Assembly (NCBI GenBank): GCA_019722365.1 | Contig: JADFUC010001722.1 | Location: 124,001 to 188,000 of the forward strand | Length of the DNA stretch: 64,000 bases | Origin: Lithospermum erythrorhizon | Taxonomy: Eukaryota > Streptophyta > Magnoliopsida > Boraginales > Boraginaceae | Direction of reading: 5' to 3' | Shown: one piece after another, positions 35,960-47,509 of the stretch | Layout of the letters: every line of letters starts with the position of its first letter | How positions within the stretch are numbered: position 1 is the stretch's first letter | The notes under the pieces: generated by a model | What the model saw: the letters and a program-made list of their open reading frames with translations, nothing else | What the model was told of the DNA's origin: nothing | The model's database searches: none | Program-made: the position numbers and the translations under genes

Positions 35960-36950
35960 CTAAAATCGTAGAAAGCGATACAAAAATATATACAATATAT
36001 ACGGTATTCTATCGCGAGATTTGTACTCACCTCGAGCCAAAGCGCAATGATAACCCCAGTAGTCCTCATATAGTCCTGTGCTCAATCTTATTCAAAGAAA
36101 TTTATATGTTATAACACATTCCTAATAACCTCTTTAACATCTATATAAACCCCGAGTGTCGCTACCACGCCTCCTACAATTCAAATTTACAACTCTTAGC
36201 AATCATCTTATCCCCAAGATTAGTATACACTTCTAAAAATTCCAAATCGCAGAACTACATTCTACTTACCAACTTCATAAATCTCGAGCATTCAATACTT
36301 ATTACCCCAATTAATAACACTTAATCACATTCTAACCAATCCAACAATCACCTCCCAACTAATTAAAACCATTAAATAACCGCCAATTCAAATTACCAAA
36401 TACTATACGAATTTTTCCCAAACTTTCAACCCAATCTCTACCTATCCATATTCAAACTAATAATTCTATTCCCAAATGACTATATTAAAGTCCTCTAATT
36501 CCTACTACAATTTAAAGTTAATTTAAGAAATAAAAAGCCAAGCTTCCCTCAACATACACCACTTTCTAACCCAAATAATCACTCAATGTCACCTTAAATC
36601 CCATAAACTAAACTTAGATAACATTTCTATCACATAATAAAGTCAAGATCTAAAAGTCAACATAAAAGTCAAATCAAATAGTCAAATCATATAGCCTCCA
36701 AACGAGGTAGACTAAGATTAAAACTCATATCTTCGATGAACGACAAACCAGATTACGAAGCTCAGACCTGCCAAGATTCGCCAAGAAAATGAAAAATTCC
36801 AAGGAAAATGGGAGGTAGGTCTGCCCTTATGGAGAGCATAGATTTTGTGTTTTAATTTAAAACGAGGATAAGTACGAGACTTAGCTGCGGTAAGTGAACT
36901 TTTAAGTGGAGGTTAGTCTCGTTTTGGTTCACAATTTCGCTTTCTTCTCG
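35960..36950. mobile_element. G-poor gypsy-like LTR sequence, reverse orientation
   Basis: Same G-poor style as 14.3-20.8 kb. Its reverse complement resembles the LTR-like material at 25.5-28 kb in general style (GTTTGGAGGCTATATGATTTG, TTTTGACTTT-like). No coding sequence; terminus unresolved. Confidence 0.35.
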
Positions 36951-39690
36951 GTTTAAATAACATAATTCGAACACGAAATAAATTAAATTTCTATTCTCAA
37001 AATATATTATCGCCCAACCCATATTATCATATTATCATTATTCGACCAAGTCCCGACGGCTAAATCACTGGGTAGAGGCTATCGGGACTCGAGTCAGACT
37101 CGCCCACGCGCCATTTTTCCGAAGCTGAATCGAGGCGGTTTTGGGCCAGTGGTTCGGAATATTCTAGTTAGGTTATGTCTTTGCCTATAAATAGACACCT
37201 TTTTTCTACGAGTCGATTATCACACAAATACATAAAATTTATCATAAAGAATAGCTTTAATATTCTCAGAACTTGCAGAGTTTACCTTGTTCTCGAGTAT
37301 TTTTGTTGTTGAGATTTTCGTGATAAGAAAATACTCAACCGAGCAGACTAGTTGCTAGGCTTTTTAACAATCTTCCCATTTATTAGTGGATCTACAAAGA
37401 AAAACAAGATTAGCTTCCTACATCGAGGATAAACCTGTATAATTCTTGTGTATGTTTATTTCAACACTTTAATATTATCATTGTCGTTAATTGTCTGAAA
37501 ATTGGGAGGGATTTAGGTCTAAATCTATAATTGGTACGAGCTTGCGCCGCCGATTGTGTTCAAGAATTGATAATCGAAGCAATGAATTTTGCACATAATG
37601 TAGAAAAAATTTGACCAGACAAAGATGTGCGTATTTAGGATCATCGGAGTTGCTCGAATAAACCATTGGGGAGAAGTCGGTAAGATGGATGCATGACGAG
37701 TGGAAGAATTAATGCATGTGTCTCGTATGATCGCACTGTTTGTCCAAGAACGTTGTCGCCAACATTGCGGCGAAACCACCACAAAGCGGGTCACGAAGGC
37801 ATTGGACTCAGATGAGAAACCTTCTACCTTTCTATAAACAATAATAAGGTATTTAATGAAAAACCTGCTTCACTATTTATGTCGATGGAACACCTATAGC
37901 GAAACACTTGAATGATTTTTAATAGCATTATTAATCAACCGTCAATGTAGATGTTAATGTTAATGCATTTGTACGCAAGTGGCTAATTGCCGCTTTCCTT
38001 ACCTCGAGCAATTGGGAACTAATAATGGCCGGTATTAGTAACTTTAGTAGTACTAATAAGGTTGAGTTCAAGGTGTCTGCGAACGTGGGCGGATTTAGAG
38101 GGCCTTCAGGTATTCAATGAATACCCTACACAAAATTAAAACTAGCTGAGATGGTTAAGAAGTTCGAGAGATCTGTTCAATTTCGTGCTGGCAACTTTTT
38201 TTTTTTGCCAAAAACACCCACCTCTCAGAAATACAACTTCCACTCACTCTCCTTCTCTTACGTTATCTTTTTCAAACTTTCCCTTCCCAGGCTGTCTAAC
38301 GATTATACCGAGACGACAGTGACGATATTCAAGTTAGGAAAAAGTTTAATTTGTATGAAGTTAGTTGGACGGTGATTTGAAATGGAAATTAGAAGTGTAT
38401 TTCGGGAAAGCCTATGGTTATAACTATAGGCGTAAGCTTCAGGTACTCTATATACTTACAAGGAAAAGGTTTAATTACGTGAGTTTCTATGAAAATAGAT
38501 AGGTTGTCGTTGGTGAAATTCTGCTCGATGTAATCGAGTAGTTCTCGGAGGTCTCCGAGGAGTTGTGCAAATGAAGTTGCATCAAGGTTGTAAAGGTACC
38601 CCTAACCTAGAGCGCACAACTTCATTTGGTAAGTGATGCACTGTCTCGGTGTCATTAATCATCCGAAAGCAGCAAGCATGTTTCAAAGTCGTGATAAAGA
38701 GGTATTCTCAACCTCTAAATTATTTGCTAACCTGTCAAGGATGTTCATCCAACATCAAGGTCAATGAATCGACTGCCGGTTCTACTAATCTACGAAGAAG
38801 AGAGAAATTCATTAATTAATTAATCGAAATGAGGCTTTGCGCCCGGTAAAGAAGGCAAAGGAAGAAAGGGCGATTGTCTCAATGAAGTAGCGCAACGGGG
38901 TAATGGTAATGGCTATTTTGGGTTCTCTTAGATAGTCAAGTTGATATCATTCATGGATGTTCTAGGATCGAAAAGAAGATGTCAAGTTGGGATCAACATT
39001 GGGAGTTCAGTGACATTTAATCAAAGTTAAGAAGGCGTCAAGAGGGTGATCCGAAATATGTCTTCAGTGGAGATCCGTTGGAATAGCGAAGCCATTGATT
39101 TCGCCCAGCAGCCAAAAGACATGAATCTAGACTGCAGCCTTATCTGGCAACTCCAACATCTAGTTAAGTTCCCCGACGGCAGTCGGGATATTGGTTCAAG
39201 TCCTATACAATCACTGACGCAGGCTATTATTGGGACTCGAGTTTTGATCAGCCAAGTCCCAACGCGCGATTTTTCTTAAGTGGAATTGAGGTGGTTTTTG
39301 GGCTTTTTAGGATTCCGGAATAATCTAGTTAGGCTATGTCTTTGCCTATAAATAGAGACCTATTTGTTATGAGTTGATTATCACACAAATACATAGAATC
39401 ATCATAGGAAGAATATTAGGGCTTTAATATTCTTGTAGAACTTAGAGAGTTTATCTTTGTTCTTGACAGACTTTGTTGTTGAGTTTTTTATGATAAGAAA
39501 ATACTCAACTAATAGACTAGTTAGTAGTAGGGCTTGTAATAATCTTCTTGATTTATTAGTGGATCTACAGCAGTAAGAGGATTAGCCTCTCACATTAAGG
39601 GGTGAACCTGTATAATTCTTGTGTCTATTTATTTCCACACTTTAATTATGTTCGTTGTCGTTAATTGCTTGGAACTCCAAGAGATATTTA
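36950..39690 (+). mobile_element. Copia retrotransposon with two LTRs and short internal region
   Basis: Two direct repeats flank about 1.6 kb of internal DNA: about 36950-37530 and about 39073-39690. Both carry TCTAGTTAGG(T/C)TATGTCTTTG, the same CTATAAATAG TATA box (37185 and 39346), GATAAGAAAATACTCAAC, ATTAGTGGATCTACA and AACCTGTATAATTCTTGTGT. A degenerate tRNA-Met-type primer site (TTGGTACGAGC) follows the first repeat near 37531, and AGTGGAGAT, a polypurine-tract-like sequence, precedes the second at about 39065. The two LTRs differ at many positions, so the insertion is old. Confidence 0.8.
37545..38110 (+). pseudogene. Copia gag remnant inside the two-LTR element
   Basis: The plus strand reads, with stops and frameshifts, fragments such as RIIGVARINHWGEVG and CRWNTYSETLE followed by sequence like the UBN2/gag_pre-type gag of copia elements. 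Downstream to 39070 I find no integrase or reverse transcriptase, so the element is nonautonomous or internally deleted. Confidence 0.5.
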
Positions 39691-39695
39691 GGAGT

Positions 39696-42600
39696 CTAAA
39701 TCATAACATGCTCTTTGGGTTTGGGCACAAGTTCCCAAACATCATTCCTTTGGAACTTAAGTAGCTCCTCTTGCATGGCACTTATCCAGTGTTCATCTTT
39801 AAGTGCTTCATTGACATTTTTGAGCTCGAATTTGGATATAAAATAGCTTTCACCAATGAGTCCGACCATTTTCATGTTATCAGTCGGTTCCTTCCTTCTT
39901 GTAGTAATTCCATGATCAAGTTGACTAACAATATTTGTCAGGCTCTTTGACTGCCAATGTATAGACTCCACATGCTACAAACCGTTATTAGTGTCCGGGT
40001 TCATCAATTGTGACTCTACTTAGCCGTCAGACTATTTTTGCAGCATGCGTACTAAATCCCTACATCTTCGGCCACATGTTTCAAACTCTTTGATCCAATA
40101 CCTTTTTACATATATGAATTCCATGACAACTTTGGTTCTTTTATTGAACACACGCAACGTTATTTCCTGGAGTATCCCAAGAATATCCCTTCATCACTTT
40201 TGACATCAGCTTCTTGAATACATCAAACGTATCTGATTTCTCTCTAATGAACTCCACCCAGGTATATCGAGAGAAGTCATCAACACACACATAGACATAC
40301 TTTTTTCCCCTACACTTTCAACCCGCATTGAATCTATTGTCCATGCAGCATCAGCTCCAGCACACGAGTGGTGACCATCTGTTGTAACTTTTGGTGAGAA
40401 CTCTTGCTCTGTTTTCCAACTTGACATTCTCCACACACTCGCTGGACTTTAACTGCGCCCTCGTATAACTTTGTAGGATATAAGTTGTTGAATGTTCCCC
40501 GTAATTTGTTGACCCAACTTATGCCATAACTTATCATTTTCACTTCTTCAAGCCACTATATTACAGAGATCCACATGTAACAAGCTTGTCGTACCGAGCT
40601 ATCGCCTTTCATGATAGTTTGATCACAACTGTTATTGACAGTATATCCTTCTTTGCTAAAGAAAACTTTCATGCCATCATCACACAGTTGACTAATGCTA
40701 ATGAGGTTAGCAGTCAACGCTTCTACCAAGAGTACATAATCTAGGTGATGTAAGCCGTTAATACTCAATTGACCTTTTTCCAATAATTTGTCCTCTGCCT
40801 CCATCTCCAAATATGACATATCTCCTTTTAGTGTTTGAATCTGTGTGAGATACATTTTCTTCCCTATCAAATGTCTTGAGCACCCACTATCGAAGTACCA
40901 ACTAGATCATGAGGTAGCCAAGTGAGGTATAGGCACTCGGGACCGACAAGTGCTCACCTTCTCGATCCACAGAGTCTCAAGGAGGGGTACTTGCTTCTCT
41001 TGGGTCCATATAACTTGTAACAATATGAGCACAAACCTTTCTTTCCAGTGTGACAATACAATATTCGGTTAGTTCTCATCCCTAGAGTCATGGAAGTTGC
41101 TCCAGCTAGCTATTAATTATTGGTTTTCAATGAGCCGACAAACTTAATTTCTCCTTTCTCTATTGTTGAATTTTCCTCTAAAGCCACGTCCGGCATCAGT
41201 TACCTTTCTGAATGTCGGACCTTGTTGAGAGAGCTTTCAATTGAGAATTCAAGTTATTTATTTCACTACAATCCAATACAAAGCTCGAGTCACTTTCATT
41301 CTTCTTCAATTTGCCTTTTTTAGTCTCAACTATCGTATAAACTATGGTTAACTCAGTCCATTTGGTGTATAAATATTTGTAGTCTTCAAGAAGCTCTTCT
41401 TCCGTCATCTCATCCTTATCTTCATTGTTGTCAAGTCCATTGTCATCAACAGGTGGTTCTGTGTGGGCAACAAAAGCAACAAAGTTGCTAATTTTTCCTT
41501 CTTGATCATCCTCATCTTCTAAGTCATCATCAATTAGAATAGTGTAATAATTCTTTCATTACTTCTTGACATAGTTAGGGAATTCCACTTGTATGTGTCC
41601 AAACCCTTCACATTCTCTACATTGAATCATTTTTGGCTTGTCTTGTTGATCCACATTAAAGTTACCTTGGTTCTCAGTTGAAATCAATTCAGAATCGATT
41701 CCCTTTATTATGTCTGCCAAGGATAATTTGTGGTATCAATTCATTTACCAGGTTGGTTAAATGTGATTACTCGAACATAGTGTTCACCTAGTAATTGTAT
41801 AAACCTAGTGTGGGTTCTCATGATAATTTAAGGGGTTATGAGCGATTGCTAGATCTTACTCATTAATCGTTATAATAATAGTAATTGGTCAATTATTATA
41901 CAACTTACTATTATCCCGAGCTTCGTATGTCACACATGTTGATGTTGATTATATTTCATGTATGAAATTAACTACATTTGCTAAATTGAGAGTTGATTGT
42001 AATCAACGAATATTCTCAATTGGGATTTACATTGATAATGTAAAATAGAATGATGAACCCGACCTAATTAATTAGGACAATTGAATTAATTCGAGAAGTT
42101 AGTCGAAGCCTTAGTAACTTGTTAGTTACTATTAACAACTTGTTAGTATTTGATTTTACTTAACGGTTTAATTGAATTTAACGGGTTGGCTCATTAACTA
42201 TTCGGTTGGGCTTTTAGGTTTGACATATATAATCAAACCTATTAGGTTTTTCAACATAAGTTTTCATTTCATGAAATGAAATGAAAACAAAGCTCATTTC
42301 TTCCATATGGCCGAAATATCAAGGGAAGAATTGAAAATTCTTCTCTTGATTTTTCATCCAAATCAACCCATGCTCTAGCAAACACAAATGTAGGATTCAA
42401 CCTCTCCTGGTGTGCAACCAACTAGAGGCACTAAGCATTCAAGCGCCAACGATGGAATTCAAATATGTCATGAAAGAATGTAAGCCGATAGGCTTCCGTC
42501 ACATCAAGTGCTCGTTATTCATAATTGTTAATTATGTGTTTTAGATTAAATTTATATCATTTTAAGGATCCGGGATGTATGAATTTGGTGTTTATCGCAA

Positions 42601-43500
42601 TGAAATTCATACTAGCCTCCTAACAGCCTTCATGGGTTTGTTCCATATGTTGTTCCCTTTGTCATTGGCATTTGGATAGCTAGTTCCTCCATACGGCTTC
42701 TTGTTGAACCTCTTGAGAGATTTGTTGAAGTTCTTTGCCAATAAGTTCATGGTTTCAACAAGATCTTCATCATCCACATTTTCCGAGGTTGCTTTCAAGG
42801 CTATCCCCTTTTTTCTTGCTAGACTCCCCATCATCAAGAGACATTTCAAAGGTAGTTAGATTGTCCATCAACTCATCTACCCTCATAGTGGTCAGGTCTT
42901 GTGCTTCTTCAGTAGCCGTAACCTTATGAGCAAATTTCTTAGTAAGAGTCATAAGAATTTTCCTTACAAGCTTCTCATTCCTCATAGTTTCTCCTAATTA
43001 AAAGGACTCATTAGCCATGTCCTTAATCTTATTGTTATATGAAGCTATGGATTCATCATCCTCCATCCTCAGTGTTTCAAAGCGAGTTGTCAACTGTTGG
43101 AGTCTCGCTTGCATCTTCTAAGTTTCTTTCTTCATAAGTTTTTCTAAGGTTTCCGGCTAACCTTTTCCATAGTACACGGTTGATAAGTTTGAATACGTTA
43201 TCCATAGCACTAAATATAAGATCGAGAACTTTTGTTGTTTGCCAATGCAAGCCATCCTTTTCTCCGCCTAACTACCAGTTTCACCTGCTACCATCACGTT
43301 AGTAACAGTTGGTGCCGTCCATCCCGTGCTCACAGCTTTCCATGTCTTTGTGTCAATAGACCGAAGGAACGCAATCATCTTCGCCTTTCAATAGGCATAG
43401 TTAGAGCCATTGAGAAGTGGTGGTCTAGAGATAGACCCTCCTTCCTTAAAACTTTCCATACTCAGAAGATGACACCGATCTCACCCTTGTACGTTAGAGT
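39696..43500 (-). pseudogene. Ty1/copia gag-pol remnant (minus strand), 3' truncated
   Basis: Read on the minus strand from right to left. The gag (about 43400-42607) includes MRNEKLVRKILMTLTKKF and LAKNFNKSLKRFNKKPYGG. After an 0.9-kb LTR insertion comes the zinc knuckle near 41640-41590, CRECEGFGHIQVEF, in which the last metal-binding Cys is Phe. The GAG-pre-integrase segment (40556-40870) includes LLVEALTANLISISQLCDDG. Integrase pieces follow (40543-40206; CGECQVGKQSKSSHQK, then a shifted frame). The RT start (39971-39696) reads NEALKDEHWISAMQEELLKF and NDVWELVPKPKE. Stops include TAA-TGA just after the knuckle. RT palm and RNase H are missing: the sequence stops where the 36.9-39.7 kb copia begins. 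Confidence 0.88.
41729..42626 (+). mobile_element. Solo copia LTR splitting the minus-strand gag
   Basis: Same family as 8031-8400, 10237-11070 and 11090-11250. It starts about TGTGGTATCAATTCA and ends CTAACA at 42626. Gag sequence NIWNKPMK reads into its right side and DIIKGIDSELIST into its left side, so the LTR sits within formerly continuous gag. No pol accompanies it, as expected after LTR-LTR recombination. The exact left boundary and target duplication could not be fixed. Confidence 0.78.
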
Positions 43501-43503
43501 ACC

Positions 43504-43516
43504 CGCTCTGATACCC
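43504..43516 (-). other. tRNA-Met primer binding site of the minus-strand copia
   Basis: The minus strand reads TGGGTATCAGAGC, close to the plant copia PBS complementary to initiator tRNA-Met (TGGTATCAGAGC), immediately inside the LTR that begins at 43519. Confidence 0.8.
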
Positions 43517-43518
43517 AT

Positions 43519-44350
43519 TGAAAAGTGTAATCGTTCACTTCCAGTTAACCAGTTGATAGTACAACTGTTAACAACACTTGTACTCACACGACCACGTAGA
43601 CAAATAAAACAAAGTACAATAAAGTAACAGTCACCTATTGTGATGGTAATCTAGTCGGTGCCAAAAGTAGCACCTAGGTCTGGGGCAAAGAGCCCAGTGA
43701 AGGATTCCACTAGATTACGAGAATTACAAATAAGGACTTATACGAATGCTCCTCATTCTTCTACGTCCTATTCTACTCCTATCCTGGTGAATAAGTCCAA
43801 GGCTCCCCCTGACTTCAAAACATCTATCCTTCACGTCACACTACTCTCCTAGTATGTGACTTATACAACGTAAGCAACTACAAGACTTCAGAATGTGGTG
43901 TTAACAACAACGGTACAATTCTAAGGGAGTTCTATGTAATACCTGCGACATTCAAATTCTACAAAACACAAGAATAAATCTCAAAAACTTTTCCTCACAA
44001 AGCAACAACGCAGTAACAAGATATTTAAAGCTTCGTGTCCGGGCTAGGTCTCATATGTATTTATATAGCTTGTAGTACATCCATGCGTTTATGGTAATAA
44101 CTTCCATAAACAAAATTTCCCATCTTGAAAATAATAAAGACTTTGATCCTTGACTTTATACAATAGCGTGTGAATCTTCTTACTTAATGGTCAAGAATTC
44201 CCTTTTTCATAAATCATATCATATCAATTAAAGATCTTCTTCATAAAAAATATCTTCGACAATATCACGCTCTACATGTCATTTAATTCATCTCGCTATT
44301 AACAATCGGAATGACATTTTAAATACTTGGTCAATCTTCATGCACTAACA
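43519..44350 (-). mobile_element. 5' LTR of the minus-strand copia
   Basis: On the minus strand it starts TGTTAGTGCATG at 44350 and ends CACTTTTCA at 43519, i.e. TG...CA. A TATA box (TATATAAATA) lies at 44067-44058. Length about 832 bp. The 3' LTR is absent because of the truncation at 39.7 kb. Confidence 0.72.
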
Positions 44351-45330
44351 TATAATATTGACGTTTTAATTTTAAATTTTTTTAACATTAAATATATTTA
44401 TATATATGTATATTTGACGAAAAATTATCATCACAATATCTTAATATTTTTACTTTTAACATGATAATAATTCAAATCAACTGAATACGTGTTAACTAAA
44501 ATTTCATTTGTTAATTACTAAACCGTATAAAAAAATAATATAATTTTAGAATAAATGAAGAAAAACTTTATTAAATTAAAATTATGCACTTATCAGGAAA
44601 AAGAAAATAGAAAGTCCTCATGAATACGGTTAGGAAGACAAATTCAAAAGTGCGACAAAAAAAAGTCCTCATGAAGCGGGCCCCAATTGACCGACCAAAA
44701 TCTAAGACCATCCATACTTACATTCGACACTTCTCTCCCACACGCCTTAATACCATCAAATAAAACCTACTTTTCAAAGAACAACCTGGAAGATGATCTT
44801 ATTTAGGTGTCAACACTTCTCTCTTCATATCACTTTATCTTCCGTTCACAAAATTTTTTTTTGAATTCCAAAATTCATAATATTTAATACAATTAACGGT
44901 GCCATTTCAAAACTCAAATTTTTTTTATTATTCAAATAATACAAACCTGGGCCTCTATTATGTATCTCGAAAAAATAAAAATAATACAGATGCTTAATTA
45001 TCAGAAGTGTTAAAATGAATAAAGTCTAACCAACCAAATTACCAAATAAATAAGGCAAGGTGCTAATAACTTTTATTATTATTTTATTGTCAGGTGGGGC
45101 CCACAAGAACAGTGCCCAAAAAATTTAACACCCGATCAAATTTTAATCCTTTGATCCACATGATGTTAAATTTACACTTAATTGATTATTTGCTATATGA
45201 AATAATCCTCTTTTTAACATTCTATTTTTGTAGATGGTCTAATAGTCTGTCGGTAAACTCCAAATCAAGTGGTTAACAGTTGCCATCAGCTAAAGTCATT
45301 TGAACATTCCTTCAACAACAGATTACTACT

Positions 45331-45496
45331 ACCTCCATTTAAAATTTTAAGAGTTAATTTCTTTTTTGTCAATCTGAGAAATTGATTCTTTTTTAGTTTA
45401 AAATAATAAAAATAAAATTATTTTGTGAAATAAAATTTTAATTTTCTAAAATTTTATTAAAAAAGTAAATCAGGTTTAGAAAATAAAATAGAGGGA
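45331..45496. mobile_element. Stowaway-like MITE remnant
   Basis: TACTACCTCCATTTAAAATTT at the left and the approximate reverse complement AAAATAGAGGGACT at the right suggest decayed terminal repeats. The interior is A/T-only low complexity. Confidence 0.45.
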
Positions 45497-45512
45497 CTAT
45501 TTAAGTATTTAC

Positions 45513-45775
45513 TACTCCCTCCATTTTGTTAGTTGACGTTTTAGCTAAAGAAATTCATTTTTTTTTAATTATCGTTTTAACATAACAAATATCATTTTTA
45601 CATTTTCAATGTACTTTTTAACTAATTTTTCTCTTTAAATTACTAACCAACCAATGATATTGTTTTAATTGATTGTAATTATATATTTTCAATGTACTTT
45701 TTAATAAATTATTTTTTTCGTTAATTTATATGTAAATGTCTAAAATGACAACTAAAAAAACAAACAAATTACTAT
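45513..45775. mobile_element. Second Stowaway-like MITE remnant
   Basis: TACTCCCTCCATTTTGTTAG is a good Stowaway terminus followed by TTGACGTTTTAG. The right end (ATGACAACTAAAAAAACAAAC near 45745) is only weakly complementary, so the element is decayed or truncated. Confidence 0.5.
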
Positions 45776-46270
45776 TTTTATTGTTACACCTAAATCATTG
45801 GTAACGTAATAAGATGGAAACAGCTGGGTGCGAGCAACATTGGACACGCGGGAGATCAAAAGCTTGCCAAGACTACATACTTTATCCTTGCAGCCTTGCC
45901 AGTCAGCCATCTGTAATTACACAGGAGGGGCACTCAGCATGCCAATATCAGAAATCCCTTATTACATAGGAATAATAAATTATGAACATAATTTTGAACC
46001 GGAATCCTCTAGTTTCAATTTTATACGGAGTTATATTGCAATAGGAGTATTTGTTAGAAGCTAAGAGTAAATTAATAGTACTAATACTAATTTAAAAGTT
46101 TTGACACGAAATCGAAAACGATAAATATGCCAAACTTATTGATGAAATGTTTTTTGTCGTTAACATTGTCTAATGCTATGATTTCATCTGTTAATTGTAT
46201 CGCGAGAAAATATTTTATTATTTATATGTGTACCGAAATAATAAAATTTCTTTGAGGAAATCTTCTTGAT

Positions 46271-47509
46271 ACAAGAAAGTTTACGAACTGTTTACTGCAC
46301 TAACGCCTAGCTTATCTCCTACGTATCGTTGACGCCTACAAGATACCACCCTATACTGACTCGGTACCGACTCAGCCGTATTTGAATGGACATGCTATTC
46401 CCATTGCATGTGACTAGTATTTGGTCATCGACGCTGATGGTTCAACTGCTAAAGAGCCACAATTTCATCCCCGTATTATCAGATAGACTGACCTTTCATT
46501 CTAAACTTTGATCCTTGAGACAAGGCTGACCTACGACTTTTGACCCTTCCTTGATACGCGTCGGCGTGTGAGTCACAGACTCCTTTCGATATGTAAGGCC
46601 ACTTGACGTCAATCTCTTGACTCGATATGAGGGACAATGAATAAGTCAATCTCTTCGATATGAATTTGTCTTGTAAGGACTTTGACGCCATGCATGATTG
46701 ATACGTTGGCTCCTCGCTGAACAAGCTCAAATTTTGTCTCCATGCGGCTTGACTGGGCTTCAGTAAGCAAATGTAGTACTAAACTTCACGATCCTCGTAG
46801 TTTTAGGATTGCCCCTCACAAAGAGTGCCTAGCAGCCTTCCTCATACCGACGCGGATGTAGAATTAAGCCAAAGCAATTTATCATACTGTTTGATTACAG
46901 AAGGCTTTAAGTAGCTGCTTCCCTGCATTGATTTGAAGCCTGGATGGTAGCCAGCTTTTCTCATCGTTTTGGGATGGTCCTCCTTCCAAGGTATTAGGCA
47001 CCTATTTGGTGTTGAATTGGGGCTTCAAATAAATGGGCTTTCTTTGACTTCGATGGTATTGTGGGCCTTAGAGCGTGTTTACAAATTTTGTTGGAATGGA
47101 CAACACAACTTCTTGTCGGATTTTTGGGATCGTTTCTGTTGTGTTTCGACGCCTACTGCCCGTGTGTCCCAGCGCTTTTCCTCAATCTTCAAGCTCGGTT
47201 TACTAAGCGTTTAGGCGTGCTTCTTCCATTTAAATCTTCAAGTCAGAGGTCTATCCGCACCTGTGCATGTCCCCGGGCCGATCTTTTTCTTTGTAGCCTT
47301 TCTCGCAAATTTTCCCACCTTCTCGCTGATTTTTTCTTTTTTTTTTCTACGACTTCAAAATATATGCGGTATTTATGCGCCGGCTTCGGCTTTCCGATCG
47401 ATTAATCCTTCTTTGCGCTAATCACGATCTACTGCTCATCATTTTAAATACTGGCGCACAATTCCACTGCCTATTTAAATTAAATATTAAAATAATAATA
47501 TAATAATCC
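46271..47509. other. Unclassified balanced-composition sequence
   Basis: Short overlapping frames on both strands (46479-46730 minus, 46969-47405 plus) without any domain. The motif GTCAATCTCTT(GACT)CGATATGA occurs twice near 46610-46660. Probably old transposon DNA. Confidence 0.3.

Larger units (their letters stand above)
23071..35960 (+). mobile_element. CACTA (En/Spm) DNA transposon, degraded and interrupted
   Basis: The left end is CACTACTAGAAAAACG at 23071, the canonical plant CACTA terminus, preceded by ATA, a possible 3-bp target duplication. AT-rich DNA carrying repeated GTGACG(T/C)TTTTATGGC-type motifs follows on the left (about 23090-25500, 29040-30150) and on the right (33840-35900), as expected for the subterminal repeats where the element's own DNA-binding protein acts. 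A DUF4216-like domain, typical of CACTA proteins, lies between. The right terminus is not intact; the subterminal motifs fade near 35950 where a gypsy-like region begins. Orientation is inferred from the DUF4216 reading direction. Confidence 0.72.
44351..46270. other. AT-rich intergenic DNA
   Basis: No gene recognised. The frames at 45094-45276 and 45828-46064 have no domain. Contains two MITE-like segments listed separately. Confidence 0.55.

Noticed and set aside
35870..36000. Possible right terminus of the CACTA element (sequence around ATCGTAGAAAGCG)
   Set aside because: It does not match the inverted complement of the left end, which should finish in CTAGTAGTG; the right end is considered lost.
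43232..43627. Plus-strand frame of 131 codons
   Set aside because: Antisense to the copia gag, leader and PBS, which read on the minus strand.
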